64,000 nt of DNA from Argentina anserina (lineage: Eukaryota > Streptophyta > Magnoliopsida > Rosales > Rosaceae), in contig NC_065874.1 of the NCBI RefSeq assembly GCF_933775445.1, positions 22,514,501 through 22,578,500 on the forward strand, given 5' to 3'. Below the pieces are notes generated by a model that saw nothing but the letters and a program-made list of their open reading frames with translations, was not told the origin of the DNA and searched no databases. This document shows positions 34,968-47,813 of this stretch, one piece after another (position 1 is the stretch's first letter; each line of letters opens with the position of its first letter). Position numbers and translations under genes: made by a program.

Positions 34968-36482
34968 TCAAGGAGCTCTATCAAATGGTTGTGTATCATT
35001 GTAACAAACATCCCATACAGCTTCCATGGCATCCTTTGCAGCTGCTTCTGAGCAGTAGGGATTAGCAGTGACCGATCTCAAAACCCTCCGTCTCACGCAA
35101 TCCTTCAAATGTCAAAATTGAATTCTTATTAATTGTTTCTTCCAATATAGAAGTCTGAAGTGAATTTCTTTTCTAAGTAATAATTGTCTACATTACCAGA
35201 GCATTTGAAGACTCCTTTGTGTCAACAAAATGCAACTGGGGTTCGGGTTAGGAACATCACACACATCTACTCTGGAAAATTTACTAATAATCAATTAATC
35301 ATATGCAGAGTTAACTAGGAATCTTGAATAGCATAATGTTTATTATACAATAGAGTCTACCGTTTTATACCATTACAACACTTTAACAGAGAAAGAGAGA
35401 GAAAGACCATAATCCCATATACCCGAACCAAATTCTCAATGTTAGATTAAGAAATTTACCTACTTTATATCTGCTCTATAACAAATTTTGCCTTTCCATA
35501 TATGAAAAGGACCTTTGCCCAGAGTTTAAACTAACGGATTTTTTGGTTTATCAAAGTTTCCAACTGAAATTAAGGTAATAGAGTATTTCACTATGTGTGC
35601 AAAGAAAGCAAGAAAAAGATGGTATCTCAACTTTTTCTTAAAACCAAAGCTGAGAAACTCACTTGTTCATGGCCTCGGATCTTCAGGTAACCCCGCAAAA
35701 GTTCCCGCTTATAGTGGCAATCACCACTAAGATGGGCGGCACGAATCTGTTGCAGAAATTTAGTAAAAATAAGTAAACTGGAGGTTCAAATAAATACACC
35801 ACACCAAGTACAAGAAAACGATACAATTTATATTTGATTCGCACCTCACTACAAGCATGATGAGCACAATTAGCCCAGTTCATGTTTGCAGACCGGCAAT
35901 CATCATAAGCATGAATTAGCTCATGTATCACTACTTGGTTGACATCATCTTGCAAGTTCATGTGATTACTACACACGATTACCTGCAAGACAACCAGTGA
36001 CAAAGCGCAGCAAGAAGTCTTACAGACACAACAACAGTGTTAAAACAGCTAAGAGCTCCCCATAAAATGACCAATATAACTCAACCTGGCAACTTTTGTA
36101 GAGCGCATGAAATATATTTTCAGTTTCAATTGTAAATATAAAGCAGTGGGGAATAAAGGGAGATCGTACCCCTTCACCGGAGGAATAGCCTCCGCCAATC
36201 TTCTTTTCACAGTGAACGGCCTTGATGAACCCGTCTTCAACCGCACACCCAGATTCCTCCATATGCTGCAGCAGAAACTTTACCATCGGAGCTGTGAAAA
36301 TAATCAATCAATCTAAAACCCTAAACCCCTGGAAATGAAATCAAACAGACCCCAGATGATGGGATTTAAGACAAAGGAGTACACGTACTTCGGATCATGT
36401 CTTGGCATTGCTCAACGGTCGAGCCGCGGCCGTTGTTGACGGCGGAAGACGAGGAGGAGCTGCTGGTTCCGGCTTCTGCCAT
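34968..36482 (-). CDS. ATP23: ATP23 mitochondrial inner-membrane metalloprotease, complete
   Basis: Five exons on the minus strand: 36482-36389, 36291-36170, 35982-35845, 35746-35663 and 35102-34968, in total 573 nt or 190 residues. Start MAEAGTSSSSSSAVNN; end NDTQPFDRAP and TGA. The zinc-protease motif HELIH (HEXXH) is at residues 92-96 within QVVIHELIHAYDDC, followed by NCAHHACSEIRAAHLSGDC and KRELLRGYLKIRGHEQ, then NPYCSEAAAKDAMEAVW. Known: ATP23 (M76 family) processes Atp6 and assists ATP-synthase assembly in yeast mitochondria; plant homologues share the Cys-rich layout. All five exons join in phase. A cryptic reading through the exon 3 donor gives a different C-terminus and was not used. 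No targeting peptide is obvious. Confidence 0.94.
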
Positions 36483-37042
36483 TGCCTCCCTTGTAATCTC
36501 TGTCCCGCTCTCCATCTAGGCTGTATACCACAAACTACAAATTGCGATTCTGCCATTGAGATAACAAATGTTTTTATTTTTATTTTTTTACCCGACAGGG
36601 TAAAAGCTTGGAACTACGATACAAAACGCCTGTGAGAACTGAGAACACTCATTGTTGATGTAATGGGACCTAAGCATTGTTAACTTCTTGGTTTAAGATT
36701 TTGTCTACTTCATTTTTCTCAAATACATGTTCACTACTCTTGGGGAGAAGTATAGTGTGTTTCTTGAGCTTGAACAAGATGGAACCTGCATTGTATTCAT
36801 TTCAATTCAGCAAACATAGAATCGACAGATAATCCATGAACAGAACATATCTACGCGCACAGCACCTCAATTGATTGAAACCATAGAAGTAGATCAGACA
36901 TAGAATCACAGCCCACTTTCCTTATTAACAAGCGAAAATGAGATAAGTTTGATCGGCCAAACATTTAGAGAGTACGAAATCAGAAATGAACAGAGCCAAA
37001 TTTAGTTTGAGAAGATAACAAACATCAGGCATCTTTCAGGAT
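36483..37042. other. Spacer between ATP23 promoter side and polyubiquitin 3' end
   Basis: Both flanking genes lie on the minus strand, so this is the ATP23 upstream region together with the polyubiquitin 3' UTR. It has no recognised frame or element. Poly-T/A tracts lie near 36572-36590. Confidence 0.45.
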
Positions 37043-38391
<1,349 letters not shown>

Positions 38392-38943
38392 CTGTTCTCA
38401 GATACAACAAAAACTAAAATCAAATGACAACCCACAAACCAGACCGGAGCTCAAAAGAAATCAAATCAAGCTTATATTCAAGTATTATGTGCCGCCCTAA
38501 CCATTCAATACATTTACTACCCTAACATGCACCACAAATTTGCAAAATACAAACATCAAACCCTAATCACATTAGACGCCGTAAAATTCATCTAAGCGAT
38601 AATGCGTTATAAACAGAAATCAAAACCGCCCTTAAATCGAAAAAAGTAATTTTGTTTTAAAAATTGAGTATGAACCCTAAAAAATCATTCATCGATTAAT
38701 AATCCATCAAATCCATATGATTTCAGTTCAACATTTACGATCTAATATACAAGGTCCGGTGACCAAACATAGATCGAAATCGGATCAGCCGTTCTGATCA
38801 TACGGTTTACCGATTAAATCAGAAACTTTAAAGATTTCAGTACGATCCAGAAACAAGTTCATATATAGATTGCAACTATAAATTAAGGTAACTTAAGTAT
38901 TTAATCGATCGAAAAGAAAAAAATCAAAGAAGCAAAAGCAAAC
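38392..38943 (-). promoter_or_regulatory. Leader intron of the polyubiquitin locus
   Basis: On the minus strand a donor (GTCAAG/GTTTGC at 38943) and an acceptor (GAGAACAG at 38392) bound a 552-bp AT-rich intron. The acceptor abuts the ATG directly. This arrangement, a single intron immediately before the first ubiquitin codon, is typical of plant polyubiquitin genes, where it boosts expression. The leader exon lies upstream of about 38944. Its presence argues against a processed pseudogene. Confidence 0.75.
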
Positions 38944-39009
38944 CTTGACTATCGCAGAGAGGTGTGATCAGGTTTCAATGAATTGTGAACGGTTAAGGGG
39001 TCGTATTGG

Positions 39010-40736
39010 AGAGGCCTGTACTGTCCGATACAGAACCAATGGGCATCCGCCAAGTGTACAACACATTGGCTTAACCTTCCTTGAGAGTAACAGACACAAC
39101 CACTAAACTCACTTTGAACAAAAAAAATTCAGTAAAACATTTTATTAGCATGCATAGACGGGAACTTAAATAGCACCCACAAAGCGTTATAGAATCCAGA
39201 CCAACTTAGTTACTTAGAATTCACTCGGGAGTGAAACAAATTATCATATAACCATGGGCAATAAAGCAAATGGAACCATATGCTTGTAATTGACAAACAT
39301 GGTCAACGTGACTAGACTTGTCACATAAGATTAAGGCCTTTGAGGCCTAAAATATTGAGACCAACAATCATTTTTCATGCACAGTAATTAGTTATCATAT
39401 CTTATTTTCTTTTCTAACTAAAATATAAGTACTACAAAGTCTGTGGTACTTATGAATTATGTGAATTTGATGAATCAATATGAATTATGTGGATTTAATG
39501 AATCAATAGAAATCTGTAAAAATCAGCCAAAAGTCTGTGATTGAAATCAGTGATTTTAACAATTTTATGAAAGTTTGTGAAATTTTTAAAGAGTACTGGA
39601 CTTTCTAAAAAGTATATCAATTAAAATAAGTCCACACAAATCCAAATACATTACACCTTCCTAAATTTAATTTAGAGAAACCCTTCAAATTTAATCTTTT
39701 TTTTCTTACATACTTCTTTCGTCGTCATTGTTTTTATTATTAGCATTGGACATGTGTCCACACATGAGAATGAGGTTTTAGTAAATACAAAGATACAAGA
39801 TAATAACATAACATAAAGAAGAAGATAACAATCAAATGTTGAACAACCATGTTGGGTTGTAGTAAAAAAAATTGGTAAAGAAAAGAAAATAAAGAAAAAT
39901 TATGGAAATTGAAATCTTTAAATACAATGAGAAAAGTCTATGAAAATCTTTGAACTAGAGGCTAGACAATTTCTTGATTGTGGAATGTATAATTAACACT
40001 GGAAAATCCATGAGATTCCATGAGGTTATAATTTCATAAGTATGAATGATATTTTGAATATCCACAAACTTCTATTTATTTTAAAAAGCCTGATTAAATA
40101 CCCCCAGACTCTCATAGATTTCATAATGACTTTTTAAAATCCTAATTGAATACATGTAGACTTGTATGGATAATTAAAAGTTTGTATTGAATGCATCTAG
40201 ATTTCTGAATTCCATGGATTTCTTTAAAATTTCCACTAATTCTATACACAATACACCCCTTTAATACGAATATCAGAATTATCACCGATAAACTTTAATT
40301 GGAAATAAAATAATAATAAATTTGTTGAAAATGTTGAAGCGTAAAGACTAAATATGTTTTGCCGCTAGAAAATAGATCCGATGACATTCAGTTTCACCCC
40401 ACCTAAAGGCGGCTTCAATCAATTCACCACCTACCTAGAGCAAACAAGGCACAAAAGAGTACATCCACAAGCATACAACCTAGCTGGCTTTGCAACATAA
40501 TGGCTTATTAGCCACCTAAGGCATGACAATTCTAATTGACAGGCTCTGAAACATGTCGTGCTTTAACATGTTTAGTGTTCGTAGAAATTAAATATATTTA
40601 TCTTAGAGGACAAGTTGAGTATGTTCTCCATATACATATCAAATTGAGTAAGAATCAATACCATGATTACACTTTTGTAATCCCTTATGTAGTATATAGT
40701 TACAGAGGCCCTTATCTAGATATAAGATGCACATTT
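39010..40736. other. AT-rich spacer, possible worn MITE material
   Basis: No gene is supported. The segment at 39450-40270 is rich in short repeated words such as AATTATGTG, GATTTAATGAATCAAT and AAATCCATGGAT in both orientations, suggesting decayed foldback repeats. I could not define ends or target duplications. Confidence 0.4.
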
Positions 40737-40858
40737 GGGTAAAAACCCAAAATGGTACCTGAACTTTTATGAAATGTATTTTTTGGTACCTAATAAATTT
40801 TGTTACTCAATATGGTACATGAAATATTGCACTATTATCAAATACGGTACATGAACTA
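40737..40858 (+). repeat. Terminal inverted repeat of a second MULE-family copy
   Basis: It starts GGGTAAAAACCCAAAATGGT and includes GTATTTTTTGGTACCTAATA and CAATATGGTACATGAAATAT, aligning over about 120 bp with the left TIR at 26762. It is cut off where copia sequence begins. A matching opposite end may be the GGTATCATTTTAGGTTTTTAC word near 48262, across the whole nested block. Confidence 0.7.
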
Positions 40859-41720
40859 GAGCATTGTCATTAACATCTTGCTCTTCTTCAGCATTTTCAT
40901 TTTCAACCTCCCTTTGAATAACAACATCATTCTCCTGAACATTTTGCTCTTCTTCAGCATTTTCATTTTCAACCTCCTTTTGAACAATAACATCATTCTC
41001 CTGAACATTAGTAACATGAGAAGAAGAACCACTATCACAATTAACAATTGGAGTAGAAACATTCTCAAATAACTCCCTCTGAATCAAATCATTATCTTGC
41101 ACTTGATAAAAAGAATTTGCCTCATCAAAATGCACATCTCTTGTAACAAATAACTTCTTACTCAATGGATCATAACACTTGTAGCCCTTTTGAGAAAGAT
41201 GAATATCCCAAGAAAACACACTTGACTGCTCTAGGCTCAAATTTATCTCTATGATTTGCTTAGATATGGACAAAGCACACACAACCAAACACTCGTAAAT
41301 GATCAATGTTAATCATCCTCCCTTTTAGAACTTGAAAAGGAGATTCAAAATTCAACACTCTACTAGGAAAACAATTAATCAAATAAGCTGCACACTAAAT
41401 AGCATAGGACCAAAATTTCTTTGGAACGTTTGCTTGAAGTAATAATGCTATAGTCTTCTCAAGTAGATCACGATTCTTCCGCTCAGAGATTCCATTATGT
41501 TGTGGAGTTCCCACACAACTAGTTTGATGGAAGATACCATGATCACTAACATAGCTGGTCATGGCTTTTGAGGTATATTCAGTACCATTATCAGATTGCA
41601 ATGAGCAAATGCTAGATGAGAAATGATTTCTCACAAGATTATGAAAGTCTTTGAAGCATTTTAAAACTTCACACTTAGATTTCAAGAGATAGACCAATGT
41701 TGTTCTAGAAAAATCCATCG
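40859..41720 (-). pseudogene. Copia integrase and acidic linker fragment
   Basis: The minus strand reads MDFSRTTLVYLLKSKCEVLK, LQSDNGTEYTSKAM, CVGTPQHNGISERKNRDLLE and LLLQANVPKKFWSYAI: the Ty1/copia integrase core with D and E motifs (SDNGTEY, NGISERKN). After a stop near 41395 a downstream frame gives KGYKCYDPLSKKLFVTRDVH, the C-terminal GKGY-type motif. It ends in an acidic linker holding two tandem copies of a 22-residue unit, (V)QENDV(I/V)(V/I)Q(K/R)EVENENAEEEQ, at about 40880-41010. Confidence 0.82.
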
Positions 41721-42671
41721 ATAAATGTTACATAATATTTGTAACCATCAATAGAAACAGTTCTTGCTGGACCCCAAACATCTGAATGGATCAACTCAAA
41801 AACCCTAGAAGCTCTTGACTAAGAATTGGGAAAAGCTAGTCTAGTAGATTTGGCCTTGTGACAAGTTTCACATTCTAGGGAACTTTTACATTGAGAGGGA
41901 AACAAAAAAGACAACATGTGTGGATGGATGAGCAAGGCGCATATGCCACAATTGATATTGAAAACCAAGAGATTTGGCTTCAGCAAGAAGGCTATTTGTG
42001 GAGCATGGAGAAGTAGAAATATAATAGAGATTGTTGAGGAAGAACCTGATAGAGCGTTAATTAAAACGTCTATAATAAACCCTGTAAAATGTCATCGTTA
42101 GTATAAAATAAGTAAGGATCGTTCAATCCGGGGAATTGAAAGGAACTCTAAACTTTTAGTTTTAACAAATAATGGGGGGTTTGTGTAACGACCCCAAAAT
42201 TTCGAGCATAAAAACTCAAATTTCAAAGTTGTTATACACCAAACGATCTCAATAAAAATCGAAATCATATAAACTGTCACAGCGGATCATTACTGAGTTC
42301 ATGATACAACTCAGACAAACCAATTATTACAACCCAAATTTATAATCCATATTACATAAAAATGGAAATGTAATAATCCTCACAATTTCTCACAAAACCA
42401 TAAATAAATCCTCACAAGTTCTCACACAAATCCACAATAGAACCTCACCACAAGCAGGATAATGAACTACTTCAAGTCACCAGAGATGTCCTTCGATTCC
42501 CACTAATCGACACCTGCAGTAGTATCCCCTACACCATCGAATTGGTGCACCGGGATTGTCAGCACAAACCCGGTAAGCTTTACAGCTCGTATGAGTAAAA
42601 TAAAACAAATATAACTCGCATAACAATATATATGTCAATCCACAATTAACAAATATAAATGCACTCATGAG

Positions 42672-42960
42672 TCAATGGACGGCCCATCTGGTTGTCCCGA
42701 AAATATGAAAATGAAAATACTCATGAGAAATTGGGCAACCCCTCTGTTTGCCCAAATGCATTTATAATACGAGTACTAATGAGCGTTGGTACGCCTCTGT
42801 TACCCTTCATATAGTACACCATCGACGTTGGGTAACCTCCTCGCTACCCAACGCCCGGCATAGGGCAACCTCCTCGCTACCCTACGCCCAACATAGGGCA
42901 ACCTCCTCGCTACCTTATGTCCAACATCGGGCAACCTCCTCGCTACCCGATGTCCGGCAG
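42672..42960. repeat. Hairpin array: four 33-bp tandem units plus upstream stem-loops
   Basis: Tandem units start at 42830, 42863, 42896 and 42929. All share (A)ACCTCCTCGCTAC as loop, while the flanking arms change together: CGTTGGGTA/TACCCAACG (9 of 9 paired), GCATAGGG/CCCTACGC (7 of 8), ACATAGGG/CCTTATGT (7 plus one G-T) and ACATCGGG/CCCGATGT (8 of 8). A further stem TTGGGCAA/TTGCCCAA (42731-42738, 42748-42755) closes a CCCCTCTGT loop. The covariation indicates that pairing, not sequence, is preserved. Confidence 0.75.
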
Positions 42961-43030
42961 ACAGACTAGAGCTCTAACTGTATCGTAACTTTCGCCCGGC
43001 CAAAGGCTAGGTTCCGACATGCCACACACG

Positions 43031-43470
43031 TCCGAAGACATAAACACGTACAATAATCTACTTATTATTGTACAAATTTCATCACGTACTCAATATATAA
43101 TTCTCATCACCACTGTGATCATAATTCACAAACGAAATCCTAACAGTATATAATATAACAAACTATATATATATGTACCTATTTACCATTTATACCATAT
43201 ATATACAATCCACTTTATTATATACATGTCATATTTCTTTAACACGCCCGAAGACAAAACGATTTAACAAATCACAACGTTAAAATCACGTACAATAATC
43301 TACTGATTTTTGTACAAGTTAAATCACATGCTCAATATTCAATTTTCGTCATTCGAAATGACCAATTCCAATGAATTCATAACAGTATATAATATAGCAA
43401 ACTATATATATATGTACTTATTACCATTTATACAATATATATGTAATCCACTATATTGTATACATGTCGT
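43031..43470. repeat. 216-bp tandem duplication in the solo LTR
   Basis: Two copies begin at the word CCGAAGACA (about 43032 and 43248). They share ACGTACAATAATCTACT, AACAGTATATAATATA and CAAACTATATATATATGTAC at a constant offset of about 216 bp. They are diverged by several substitutions and small indels. Confidence 0.75.
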
Positions 43471-43934
43471 AATTCAATATTAAAAACTCTTGCAAAATCT
43501 TGAATCACCGCAAGGGTAGATTCATAAATAAGTGAGATTTTACTCACCTTATCGACTCGAGCGTAATTCCACAATTTCCTAAGATTATTCCTTTTCTTGA
43601 TTTATCGATCACCTTGAAAAGATAAGAAAAGAATTTAGAAACGTTTCGTAAACCTTTAAATGCCGAAACAGTAATAATCGGTTACTGTTCAGCAATTTTC
43701 GGTTTTTACGAATTTACTGTTCACGGTTACTATTCACTGCTCTCTGTTTACTATTCACGTATTTAATATTTGTGTATTACTGTACAAATACACATCTAAT
43801 ACGTATCTTTGTACGAGTACATACTGTTTACGTATTTTTGTACGTATAAATACTATTCAAATGTATGCACTGTTTCAGTAAATAATAATTACCGAATTAC
43901 CCTTCCAAAATTACTGTTTACCTTTACTAAAAAT

Positions 43935-44055
43935 AATTTACATTTACATTTACCGTACGTAAATAAAATTTATATTTACATTTACCGTACGTAATTAAAA
44001 TTTACATTTACCGTACGTAAATCACCTTTTTACATTTACCGTACGTAAAAATAAA
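43935..44055. repeat. Array of palindromic ATTTACCGTACGTAAAT repeats
   Basis: Four near-copies of ATTTACCGTACGTAA occur about 30 bp apart. The core ACGTACGGTAAAT/ATTTACCGTACGT is self-complementary. It lies just before the GC-rich block of the LTR. Confidence 0.7.
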
Positions 44056-45189
44056 TTACAGAATTACCCTTTTCGGAAACACTGTTCACGCCGCCGCACG
44101 TGGCGGCGCGTGGGGTGCACGCGCCACTCACTGTGGCAGCGCGTGGGGCACACGCGCCGACACCAAACACGGCGCGTATCACTCCACCGCCGCTCCATTT
44201 CTTCCCCTCTCCTTCTTCTCCACCCCTGCACGGCCCAAGGCCACCTCTTGGCCACCTCACGCACTCACACGCGCCGCCTAAGGCAGCGGTGCTCAACCCT
44301 CACCTACACCTCCGATCCTGCTCCAAAAACCTCCCAATTCATCCAAAAACATCACACAATTGTCACACAATCATCTCAACATGAATTAAATGCATCCTTA
44401 CCTAGATCGGAGTTCAAATTGTGTCGGAAACGATTGAATCGTCAACAAGCTTCACGCAGGAACTTCCCTCGTCGATGCGGCTCTTTGGCGGCGAGACGAG
44501 GCACGGCGTGCTAGGGAGGGGTGGTGGAGGGTCTCGCGATGCCCTAGGGAACGGTGGTGAGGGACACAGCAGCTTGGAGGCGACGATCGGGGTGCGAGGC
44601 AGAGGGAGGCTCGGGGTGAGAGAGAGCTCTCCGCGGTGAGACGGAGCGCCGCAAGCTCGGGGTCGACTGCGGAGGAGTGGGTGATGCCTCTGGGCTAGGC
44701 GGTGTGCACCACGGCGGCCGGTCGCTGAGGTTGCAAGCGAAGCTCGATGGAGGGAGGGAGAGCGATCAGGGAGAGAGAGTCGTGAGAGGAGAGAGAGAGA
44801 AAATGGGGGCAGGTGAAGGGTTTTCCAGAAATGGAAACCCTAATCCCTAAATTTTCCTATTTATACTAGTTTCCAAAATCGGAAACGAACTTCCGACGTT
44901 AATAACTTCCACGTCCAACGTCCGATTAGAACGCGTCACATACTCAGGAACTCGTATCGACGAGCTCTACAACTTTTGTGAAGAAAGTTTTCAAAATCGA
45001 GCGACGGAATAAAAGTTGATATATACGTTGCGGAAACGTAACGTTTTTCTAATTAAACGTTCCGAGAACGTTTCCGTTTCTCGTTTCATAACGTCGCAAC
45101 CAATCACATTCATTCTAATTAAAATTCGAAATTTTATAGAATTCGAATCAAACTAATATTGTTTGAAATTTTAGGGTTATTACAGTTTG

Positions 45190-47130
45190 AGATTGATTAT
45201 TAACTACTAAAATAAAACATAAATGACTATTTACATGGTCGATTTCTCTTTAACAAACTTAAACCAAATTTACCATTACACCACATAATTACAAGTTCGA
45301 ACCTATCATGCATTGTAATTCGACCAATTACATACTTTTTAGACACCAATACAATTAGAGCCTTAGGAGATCATCTAATCATGCAAGATTTCAATTAACA
45401 TTTAGATTGACTCAAGGCCTAATCTAAATTTTAATGCAATCGAATTCAATACACTTAGAGTAGAAATCAAATAAGATTACATTTAAGCACCAAATCTTTG
45501 TTGGAGACATATTTCATGTATGGCGTCACCCACCATGGGTTCACATGCAAATTTCCAGAATTTTTACCATTTTTAATCAACACAAATCGAACCTACTTAG
45601 GGCATGATTCGATTTGTGACAATATAGTTGATGAATCTAGCACTCAAACACAATCTTAGGGACTGCATCCAAGCACTAAATTCATATGCACATATCTGAA
45701 AATTATTTAAAAGTATGAGAAAGATGATTAGAACACAACAATAGAAATACAAAATCATTAATTATATGAAATCATCAATTCGGCAAAAATCCAAAAATCC
45801 AATAAAACAATCTGAAAATTTCAATTCTTAATACAAAACAATAATCACACACAAACATCATACTACAATCTTCATAGATAAAGTATTGTAAACAATCAAA
45901 AACGAACAAACCCATGGAGATGAGTTGCGAGAATCACACGTTGTAGGAACCTTGGATGTGTGTCTTCAATGGTGATTTCGGTGGAGATGGAATTAGTATA
46001 TGGGGGAGAACGGCTTGCTGTTTTGGTTAAGGATGTTTGAGGTAGTATTTTGGTAGAGTTTTGACTCTTGAATGCAAAGGAGAAGTGATATGGAGATGAG
46101 TTGAAGCCGTGTATATATAGGATGCACAGTTTGGTTTCTCTCTTTGATGTTGCCTCTTCCTTCCTATTATAATGCCATGTTTTATTCCCTTAATGATCAT
46201 CTTCTATTTAATTGTTGCGTGACTTGGCTCCATCTCTCTTCTTTTCACTTAATTAATCTTCACATTTATTTCTTCTTTCTTCTTTTATTCTTCCCACGGC
46301 AAGGACTCATGTTTTAATCCCTTAAATCATGTCATGTTTTAATCCCTTAAATCATGTCATGTTTTATTCCCTTAATGATCATCTTCTATTTAATTATTGC
46401 ATGACTTGGCTCCATCTCTTTTTCTTTAATTATCTCTTCTAATTAATTGTTGCATGACTTGTTGATGATAGGACTCCTTGTGCATGGCTTCTCCTTGTTA
46501 CACTCTATTTCCCAACTCGTGAGTAATTCTCCATGTAGGCAAGACTCTCCCTTATTTTCTCTAGTATTATCTCTTAAATCCAATCTAAAAATAAGAAAAT
46601 AAAATCATAAGTAAGAGATAATTAGTTTAAATAGTTATGTCCTAATCTAAACAATTGTTATCTTAAAAAGACACATGTAACATACGAGCTCAGCTAGATT
46701 AGGAAAGTTTCTAATTTGCAAAAAGGAAACTTACTAGAACATGAAAGTTACTAGAACATGAAAGTTCATTTAAGAAAGTTTCGCAAAAAGAGTTTCAGAT
46801 CAAGTAGGCTCTCCAAAATGATACGTTTCCTAGTCTAACAAGGATTTCTAGTGCAAGAAGGACTCTCAAAATATCGCCAATGCGACCAAAACATAGAAAG
46901 ATGAAGACTCATAATCCAACAGGTTTCCTAGTCCTACATTGATTCCTACTCAAACTAGGACTCTAGACCAATTCTGCGTTTTTAACTCATGTAAGCACAA
47001 AAAATGCATACAATACCGTCCAAGACTCTTACTGACGACTCGATGACTTAATAGTACAACAATAAGGGCTAAACAAAGTACAAATGGAGGTAAAAATATG
47101 TTAAGAATGTCGCACAAAGTGCTCCTATCA
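45190..47130 (-). repeat. Right portion of the Athila-like solo LTR
   Basis: This continues the LTR broken by the nested insertion. It is AT-rich and non-coding. It contains GTGTATATATAGGATG near 46110, a candidate TATA box for minus-strand transcription (reads TATATATA on both strands), and short direct repeats of AATCATGTCATGTTTTA near 46320-46360. Confidence 0.7.
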
Positions 47131-47435
47131 GAACCATTCACCAATCGTGCTCTTTGTGACTCGATCTTATAATACAACATTACAAGTTGAAAAAGTGACC
47201 AAACAATCTAATTGGTAAGTCAATTTACCAACTGAAAAAAAACTTGAAGGGAAAAGAAAGAACAAACATGATACTTGAGTTTGTAGGATTAGAAAAGAGT
47301 TTTAAATTTCCTTTTCCAAAAATAGGCACTTTGTGACCATTAGCAACTGAAACATGAGAGGGTTTTCCAAAAGAATGAAAATCTTGTAAAGATATCATTA
47401 GACATATGATTAGAGGCTCCTAAATCTACAATCCA

Positions 47436-47735
47436 CTAATCATGCATTTGACTAAGATTTAATGTTGTTGAAATAGCACATATGATACATGGAATGTCTG
47501 TAGGCTCAGCTAGTTTTGACTTTGTGAGGAACCCAACAAATTTGCCAATCATAGCAATAGAATCACCATCTTGAGTCTTGCCTTGCTTCTGTTGAAGAAA
47601 GGAAGCACACTCATAAAGAAGTGAGGAAGTGAGATTTTGAGAGAGTTTGGTGTCAACAACCTCAAATTGGGAACTAAAATTTGATTCAGACCCAGAAGAT
47701 GAAGATGATAAAGGGGTATTGTTTCCTCTAGTCAT
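47436..47735 (-). pseudogene. Copia Gag N-terminal fragment
   Basis: The frame begins MTRGNNTPLSSSSSGSESNF and reads QKQGKTQDGDSIAMIGKFVG to a stop near 47436. Its position about 65 bp after the primer site suggests the start of copia gag-pol. The middle (LLYECASFLQQKQ) resembles the region just before the pre-integrase domain of Tork/Sire-type elements rather than full Gag, so a deletion inside gag is likely. Confidence 0.55.
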
Positions 47736-47801
47736 AATGAGAGCAGTAGAACAATGAAATTATGGAATGAAAGTAGAGGCATGTCCTATAAGGATATCAT
47801 T

Positions 47802-47813
47802 GCTCTGATACCA
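47802..47813 (-). other. Initiator-Met tRNA primer-binding site (copia)
   Basis: The minus strand reads TGGTATCAGAGC, the standard 12-nt complement of plant initiator tRNA-Met used by Ty1/copia elements. It abuts the LTR end (..TTCTTCA) directly. Confidence 0.9.

Larger units (their letters stand above)
42184..45184. mobile_element. 3.0-kb solo LTR of a second gypsy-type family, nested
   Basis: TGTAACGACCCCAAAATTTC begins the repeat and AATTTTAGGGTTATTACA ends it. The flanks carry the 5-bp duplication GTTTG (42179-42183 and 45185-45189). TG..CA ends, a 5-bp duplication and lack of coding domains identify a solo LTR. The TGTAA..TTACA ends are common among chromodomain gypsy families with long LTRs. 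The interior contains a hairpin array, a 216-bp tandem duplication, palindromic ACCGTACGT repeats and a GC-rich domain (44090-44780). The copy lies inside the Athila-like solo LTR. Confidence 0.88.
42047..47130 (-). mobile_element. Athila/Tat-like solo LTR, itself interrupted
   Basis: The text starts TGATAGAGCGTTAATT and ends GTGCTCCTATCA, with GAACC duplicated on both sides (42042-42046 and 47131-47135). After removal of the nested 3,001-bp LTR plus one copy of its duplication, it measures about 2.08 kb. Its ends resemble the Athila LTR at 13714-15260 (shared TTAGTA-TATAAA, GGTATCGTTC-like and CCGGGGA words on the left; CTCCTATCA on the right). No internal region remains, so it is a solo LTR formed by LTR-LTR recombination after insertion into the copia element. 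Confidence 0.88.

Noticed and set aside
42830..42960. CRISPR-like array (33-bp repeated units)
   Set aside because: Units are contiguous without spacers, lie in a plant LTR, and show hairpin covariation; not a CRISPR.
44064..44640. GC-rich open frames on both strands as genes
   Set aside because: They lie inside a bounded solo LTR, have low-complexity Pro/Arg/Gly composition and match no family.
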